The position numbers were made by a program, and so were the translations under genes. The notes below the pieces were generated by a model. The model saw only the letters and a program-made list of their open reading frames with translations. It was not told the origin of the DNA and ran no database searches. From positions 1 to 9,509 of the forward strand of contig CAZKTY010000035.1 in NCBI GenBank assembly GCA_964555825.1: a DNA stretch of 9,509 nt. The letters run 5' to 3'. Numbering within the stretch: the first letter of the stretch is position 1; each line of letters starts with the position of its first letter. Origin of the DNA: CAIRYW01 sp964555825. Its GTDB lineage: Bacteria > Patescibacteriota > Minisyncoccia > Phycocordibacterales > CAIRYW01. Below, one piece after another: positions 6,382-9,509 of the stretch.

Positions 6382-6408
6382 GACAGATTTGAAAGACGGA
6401 GCTATGTT
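6380..6408 (+). promoter_or_regulatory. Possible promoter for the structured RNA (weak)
   Basis: TCGACA (6380-6385) and TATGTT (6403-6408) are separated by 17 nt. An alternative is the good -35 box TTGACC at 6348-6353, but at 17 nt from it there is only GTATTG as a -10. The first would start the RNA near 6415 and remove the outer helix; the second would start it near 6382 and keep it. I cannot decide from sequence alone. Confidence 0.25.
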
Positions 6409-6594
6409 TTTTCAACAGAAAAAACAAGCAAGTCGGGGTCGAGAAATTTTATTTGTGCGACTTTATTTTCTTATGAACATAGTGAATTAGAAAATAAGAA
6501 GTACCTTTGTGGTGACGACAAATAAAATATTCGTGGCCAAATCTTTTACAGCTTCAAAAAATATCCCCTTTATAAGGGGATATTTTATTTTTTT
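6383..6594 (+). ncRNA. Unassigned structured small RNA with terminator
   Basis: This stretch lacks a normal gene but folds strongly. An outer helix AGATTTG (6385-6391) pairs with CAAATCT (6538-6544). Inside it, one arm carries an eight-pair hairpin GTTTTTTC/GAAAAAAC (6406-6413, 6418-6425) flanked by possible short pairings GAC/GTC and GCT/AGC. The second arm is long: 6437-6456 pairs with 6518-6538 with one A.G mismatch and one bulge, including the perfect 11-pair ATTTTATTTGT/ACAAATAAAAT. It continues after an internal loop into TTATTTTCT/AGAAAATAA (6463-6471, 6489-6497). The region ends in a strong terminator. I see no signature of RNase P RNA, SRP RNA or a complete tmRNA, and 6S RNA is not a clear fit. 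A 28-codon frame (6404-6490) runs through it, which may be fortuitous. Confidence 0.5.
6558..6594. terminator. Bidirectional rho-independent terminator
   Basis: A 13-pair stem, 6558-6570 with 6574-6586, has the GC core TCCCC/GGGGA and a TAT loop. Seven T residues follow on the plus strand (6588-6594). On the minus strand the stem is continued by T residues opposite the A-run at 6556-6561, so it can also end transcription of the thioredoxin-like gene, whose stop codon is about 33 bases away. Confidence 0.9.
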
Positions 6595-6626
6595 ACAGAC
6601 GCTGGAGAATTGCTATAAGAGACTAT

Positions 6627-7340
6627 TTACTTCTTAGTTGTTGTTGCTGTAGTTGAAGTTGCAGTAACTTCGGCTTTAAGTAGATCTGCTTTCGTTTCTT
6701 TTGGATATTCTTTTGTTAGGATCTTTTCTAGTGCATCCTTATCTTGGAATCCGTTTATTGTTGTGTCCCCGATGACGATCGCAGGCAAGTCATTTTTGAT
6801 ATCAAATATCTTGATTATTGTTGAGACTGCAGAAAGGTCCAATCCATAGTCAAATGAATATACTCTTAGGTCTGGATATTTTTGACGTAAATATGTTAGA
6901 GCGTAACTAGCTTTATCACAGTCTGGGCATTTTGTTCCTTGATCATAGAAATAAAGCGCGAACATGAATTTCTTTCCGCATTTGTCAGAAACCTGCTTCA
7001 TAAGTAGATAGTCTTTTATCTCAAGTAGGGAGTAGTATTTTTTTAACTGGACTATCTCAGCTGTATCATTGCCAGAACCATTTTCACTGTAGCTGATCTT
7101 TTGTCCTAGGTCGTTGATCTCAGATGATAGGAGAGAATTACTAGCTTCTTTACAAGATAGTTCAGATAGAAGGGAGAATTGGGTCTCAGAAGAAAGAATA
7201 TCTGTTGAAACTGCATCTTGTATGGATTTTATCTCTGTAATTCGCTTGCTATTGATAGCACTGCTTATATAGATAGCAGTAGCAAAAATAGTACCTGTTA
7301 TCAAAAAAACCAATAAATATTTTTTCCAGTCTGTTCTCAT
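6627..7340 (-). CDS. Membrane-anchored thioredoxin-like protein
   Basis: A 237-residue protein with one N-terminal membrane segment (about residues 8-29) after a basic start, so the main part faces outward. Residues 35-120 are helical and charged. Residues about 122-212 form a thioredoxin-like fold: FALYFYDQ then the CPDC motif at 138-141, YPDLRVYSFDY, and LPAIVI with probable cis-Pro186, ending DALEKIL. Two further cysteines (63 and 121) lie before the fold and could exchange disulfides with CPDC. The tail is Thr-rich and ends in KK. It probably acts as a thiol-disulfide oxidoreductase for exported proteins, but the CPDC spacing and partners are not diagnostic of direction. It follows the glycosyltransferase gene by 32 bases on the same strand and likely shares its transcript. 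Confidence 0.85.
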   Translation of the reverse strand: MRTDWKKYLLVFLITGTIFATAIYISSAINSKRITEIKSIQDAVSTDILSSETQFSLLSELSCKEASNSLLSSEINDLGQKISYSENGSGNDTAEIVQLKKYYSLLEIKDYLLMKQVSDKCGKKFMFALYFYDQGTKCPDCDKASYALTYLRQKYPDLRVYSFDYGLDLSAVSTIIKIFDIKNDLPAIVIGDTTINGFQDKDALEKILTKEYPKETKADLLKAEVTATSTTATTTKK

Positions 7341-7372
7341 TTTGTTTTAATTTTATTATTAAGTTCGTCTTT

Positions 7373-8593
7373 CTACCTCCAGCTTGCTTCCCTTGAAGAT
7401 ATTGTATTATATAACGCCTTTGTTATCCAAAAAGGAGAAATAATGATGTATATGGTCAGATAGTATATGAACTCAAATGAGAAGTGCCATTTGCCTGTAG
7501 AGATCTTGTGACCAAGCCAGACTGTGAATATTGTGATCATGATGAGGATAAGTCCAAGTATCGAGACTGCACTAGTATCAAGATAGAACCAATCAAAATT
7601 TGGAGCATGAAAGAAAAGACCCCCGAAGTATATTTTTTGAAACTCTCTCCAGAGTGAATTAGATATGCTGAGTATCCCTTTTATAAATAAGAAAAAACTG
7701 AGAAATACTCCCAAGGCTGCAAAGGGTAAGACCAATAGTCCAAGATCTCCATATTTTTTATTAAAGACCATCCCTTTGTAATCAATAAGATTTGCCAAGA
7801 AACCGCTGACCCATCTTACTCTTTGTTTGTATAATTTTTTTATGCTGTTAGGTCCTACTGTGTAGACCAATGCTTTAGGTTCATTCACTATCTTCAGTCT
7901 GTTCTTCTGCAATCGCATTGCCATTTCCATGTCTTCTGTATTGTGTGCTTTGCGGTACATTCCAACTTTTTCAAAAACTGATTTTCTATAAAAAGAAAAA
8001 GGTCCAGGAGCAATGTGAATAGCTCCGATCGCACAGAAAGCTTTTCTAACAAAGTTTCCGTATTGGTATTCAGCCATCTGGGTCTTTCGTATGATGTTAT
8101 TTGCATCAGAGATCACAACAGAAGGAGTCACTGCCATTACGCTTGCATTTCTGAATCTTCTTACAATAAGTTTCAAAGCTTCTCGATCAACAAAAGAATC
8201 TGCATCAAGACATCCGACAAATTCGGCTTTTGAATTTGTTATTCCTAGATTTAAAGCTGTGTGTTTTCCTTCATTCTTTTTTGAAAATACGATGATATTT
8301 TTTTCATCATGGAATCTTTTCAAAGCATCGAGAGTATTGTCTGTTGAACCATCATTGACGACAACTATGTTGTATTTGTCTCTTGGGTAATCAAGAGCTA
8401 AAAGGGAATCAATGGTCTTGGAGATCGTCTTTTCTTCGTTAAATACAGGGACGATCACATCAACATATGGGAAGTAGTCTTCGTCATTTTTTGTCTCATC
8501 TGTATCATCCAAAAGAGACATGAGCAAAAATACCTCGAAGTAAAGCGAGATAAAAATAAAGACGTAATTCGTTAGCTCGATGAGTTCTTTCAT
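7373..8593 (-). CDS. Membrane glycosyltransferase, family GT2 (processive type)
   Basis: A 406-residue GT2 enzyme that probably polymerises or transfers a sugar at the inner face of the membrane, using a nucleotide-sugar donor. Residues 8-28 form an N-terminal membrane segment. The GT-A catalytic domain follows: VIVPVFNEE (47-54), VVNDGSTDNT (78-87), the metal- and donor-binding DAD (130-132), the catalytic-base region NTED (218-221), and QRVRW (257-261), the QxxRW motif of processive synthases such as PgaC, hyaluronan synthase and cellulose synthase. Three or so membrane segments follow (about 283-308, 342-363, 374-392). This architecture suggests poly-N-acetylglucosamine-like or another surface polysaccharide; the product cannot be told from sequence. 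It diverges from pheS and has its own promoter. Confidence 0.92.
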   Translation of the reverse strand: MKELIELTNYVFIFISLYFEVFLLMSLLDDTDETKNDEDYFPYVDVIVPVFNEEKTISKTIDSLLALDYPRDKYNIVVVNDGSTDNTLDALKRFHDEKNIIVFSKKNEGKHTALNLGITNSKAEFVGCLDADSFVDREALKLIVRRFRNASVMAVTPSVVISDANNIIRKTQMAEYQYGNFVRKAFCAIGAIHIAPGPFSFYRKSVFEKVGMYRKAHNTEDMEMAMRLQKNRLKIVNEPKALVYTVGPNSIKKLYKQRVRWVSGFLANLIDYKGMVFNKKYGDLGLLVLPFAALGVFLSFFLFIKGILSISNSLWREFQKIYFGGLFFHAPNFDWFYLDTSAVSILGLILIMITIFTVWLGHKISTGKWHFSFEFIYYLTIYIIISPFWITKALYNTISSREASWR

Positions 8594-8601
8594 TGGGCAA
8601 A

Positions 8602-8630
8602 ATTCTACCTCATTTTTAAGCTTTTGTGAA
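8602..8630 (-). promoter_or_regulatory. Promoter of the GT2 glycosyltransferase gene
   Basis: Read on the minus strand, TTCACA (8630-8625) and TAGAAT (8607-8602) are separated by 17 nt; each matches consensus at five of six positions. The ATG at 8593 is eight bases beyond the -10 box, so the mRNA is probably leaderless. Confidence 0.65.
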
Positions 8631-8652
8631 GAAAATTCTGTTGGTATATAAT
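8624..8652 (+). promoter_or_regulatory. Promoter of pheS-pheT
   Basis: TTGTGA (8624-8629) and a perfect TATAAT (8647-8652) are separated by 17 nt. The ATG at 8661 follows after eight bases, again predicting a leaderless mRNA. The -35 box overlaps that of the divergent glycosyltransferase promoter by five bases. Confidence 0.75.
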
Positions 8653-8660
8653 CATCTTAA

Positions 8661-9359
8661 ATGGAAGAAAAAACGACAGGTCACATACATCCGATCACCC
8701 TTGCAATAGAGGAGATCAGACAGATCTTCAAAGAGATAGGCTTTTCAGTAGCTGAAGGTCCAGAGATCGAAACTGAACACTATAATTTTGATGCCTTGAA
8801 CGTCCCTGAGGATCATCCCGCACGAGATATGCAGGATACTTTTTGGCTTAGTCCTCTAAGTGATAGAAAACTTTTGCGTACTCACACCTCTCCTGTACAG
8901 ATCCGTTTTATGGAAAAGAATCAGCCACCAATGGCAATTATTGTTCCTGGTAAGGTCTATAGAAATGAAGCCACAGATGCAACACATGGTGCTGAGTTCT
9001 ATCAAGTAGAAGGTCTTTATATTGATAAAAAAGTTTCAATGGCAGATCTTAAGGGTGTTCTCTTAAAATTTTTCAAGTCTTTCTTCGGCGATGATATTGA
9101 GATCGCATTCCGTCCTAGTTTCTTTCCTTTTACAGAACCTTCCGTTGAAGTCTCCATAAAATGGAAAGGAAAGTGGCTAGAGGTTATGGGAGCAGGACTT
9201 GTTCATCCTAAGGTATTAGAAGCTGGCGGAATAGATCCAAAGGAGTGGAGTGGTTTTGCCTTTGGAGGAGGAGTTGAAAGATTGGTAATGATCAAATACG
9301 GAATAGAAGATCTACGTTCGCTTTATTCAGGAGACTTAAGAGTGATAAATCAATTCTAA
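8661..9359 (+). CDS. pheS: Phenylalanyl-tRNA synthetase alpha subunit, compact form
   Basis: The catalytic subunit of PheRS charges tRNA-Phe with phenylalanine. At 232 residues it is about 95 shorter than E. coli PheS. The catalytic core is complete: HIHPITLAIEEIRQIF (8-23), GPEIETEHYNFDALNVP (33-49), HPARDMQDTFW (52-62), motif 2 GKVYRNEATDATHGAEF (97-113), RPSFFPFTEP (151-160), and motif 3 FGGGVERL (201-208). What is missing is the N-terminal coiled coil, which in Thermus contacts tRNA-Phe. The missing part is not encoded upstream: a perfect -10 box sits eight bases before the start codon, and beyond it is the divergent gene. pheT starts four bases after the stop. Confidence 0.95.
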   Translation: MEEKTTGHIHPITLAIEEIRQIFKEIGFSVAEGPEIETEHYNFDALNVPEDHPARDMQDTFWLSPLSDRKLLRTHTSPVQIRFMEKNQPPMAIIVPGKVYRNEATDATHGAEFYQVEGLYIDKKVSMADLKGVLLKFFKSFFGDDIEIAFRPSFFPFTEPSVEVSIKWKGKWLEVMGAGLVHPKVLEAGGIDPKEWSGFAFGGGVERLVMIKYGIEDLRSLYSGDLRVINQF

Positions 9360-9363
9360 TATT

Positions 9364-9509
9364 ATGTTAATTTCCTATAAATGGTTCCAAACTTTTTTTA
9401 AAGAAAAACTGCCTTCGCCAGAAGAAGTTTCAAAGAAGTTAGAGTCTCTTGCCTTTGAAGTAGAAGGGATAGAAAAAAAAGCAGATGATCTTATTTTGGA
9501 TGTGAAAGT
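9364..9509 (+). CDS. pheT: Phenylalanyl-tRNA synthetase beta subunit, N-terminal fragment (runs off the window)
   Basis: Only the first 48 codons are present. The start MLISYKWFQTFFKEKLPSPE followed by KKLESLAFEVEGIE is the typical PheT N-terminus. In usual bacterial PheT an OB-fold tRNA-binding domain of roughly 110 residues follows GFEVEG(I/V)E. Here the sequence instead continues directly with KKADDLILDVKV, which resembles the stretch after that domain (DxxxxIxVTPNR). This suggests that the OB-fold domain is absent, as is the PheS coiled coil, though the window ends right at the diagnostic point. It is presumably co-transcribed with pheS; no ribosome binding site is visible. Confidence 0.88.
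   Translation, partial: MLISYKWFQTFFKEKLPSPEEVSKKLESLAFEVEGIEKKADDLILDVK

Noticed and set aside
6376..6400. tmRNA 5' region, because GCATTCGACAGATTTG resembles the conserved GGATTCGACGGGATTTG of tmRNA
   Set aside because: No G-rich acceptor strand precedes it, no T-arm or CCA end is found within the next few hundred bases, no tag ending in an ALAA-like peptide is encoded, and a terminator ends the region after about 210 nt. The ATTCGAC part is explained by the inverted repeat.
8015..8390. Plus-strand frames of 72 and 99 residues opposite the glycosyltransferase gene
   Set aside because: Both are antisense shadows of conserved GT2 motifs and have no promoter or family resemblance.
1..9509. 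CRISPR array, insertion sequence, prophage or integration site
   Set aside because: I found no regularly spaced repeats, transposase, integrase or target duplications; the tRNA-Thr end is not repeated elsewhere in the window.

Overview
The window looks like a chromosomal segment of an ultra-small-genome bacterium of the Candidate Phyla Radiation (Patescibacteria), most likely Parcubacteria-like. The evidence is indirect: AT-rich DNA (I estimate 36-38% GC), shortened core genes (compact PheS, PheT and RF1; EF-Ts in its short form), almost no Shine-Dalgarno sequences, good -10 boxes placed only 6-13 nt before start codons, and small exported coiled-coil or DUF-type proteins typical of that group. 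All recognised genes read with the standard bacterial code and end in TAA or TAG. This placement is inferred from gene content, not from a phylogeny.

Left part (1-2743): an exported small protein resembling DUF5666, then bL25 (rplY) with its own leaderless-type promoter and a terminator folded around its stop codon, then a secreted coiled-coil protein with a C-terminal lytic transglycosylase domain. Between 2700 and 3002 there is a probable minus-strand gene for a 75-residue protein, with its own rho-independent terminator.

Central part (3060-6210), all on the plus strand, is a translation cluster: type B bL31 (rpmE2), release factor 1 (prfA), uS2 (rpsB), EF-Ts (tsf) and a small membrane protein of unknown role. 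rpmE2 and rpsB have visible promoters. prfA starts three bases beyond the terminator of rpmE2, so it may depend on read-through.

At 6197-6626 there is no protein gene of normal size. It holds tRNA-Thr(UGU) with promoter, encoded CCA and terminator, followed by a region of about 210 nt that folds into nested, nearly perfect helices and ends in a strong terminator. I interpret this as an unassigned structured small RNA, and it is the best candidate here for something undescribed. A 10-bp inverted repeat sits directly in front of it.

Right part (6627-9509): a minus-strand pair, a processive GT2 glycosyltransferase followed by a membrane-anchored thioredoxin-like protein, probably serves the cell envelope. 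It diverges from pheS-pheT, and the two promoters overlap at their -35 boxes. PheS lacks the N-terminal coiled coil, and the visible start of PheT appears to skip the OB-fold tRNA-binding domain, which suggests a minimal phenylalanyl-tRNA synthetase.
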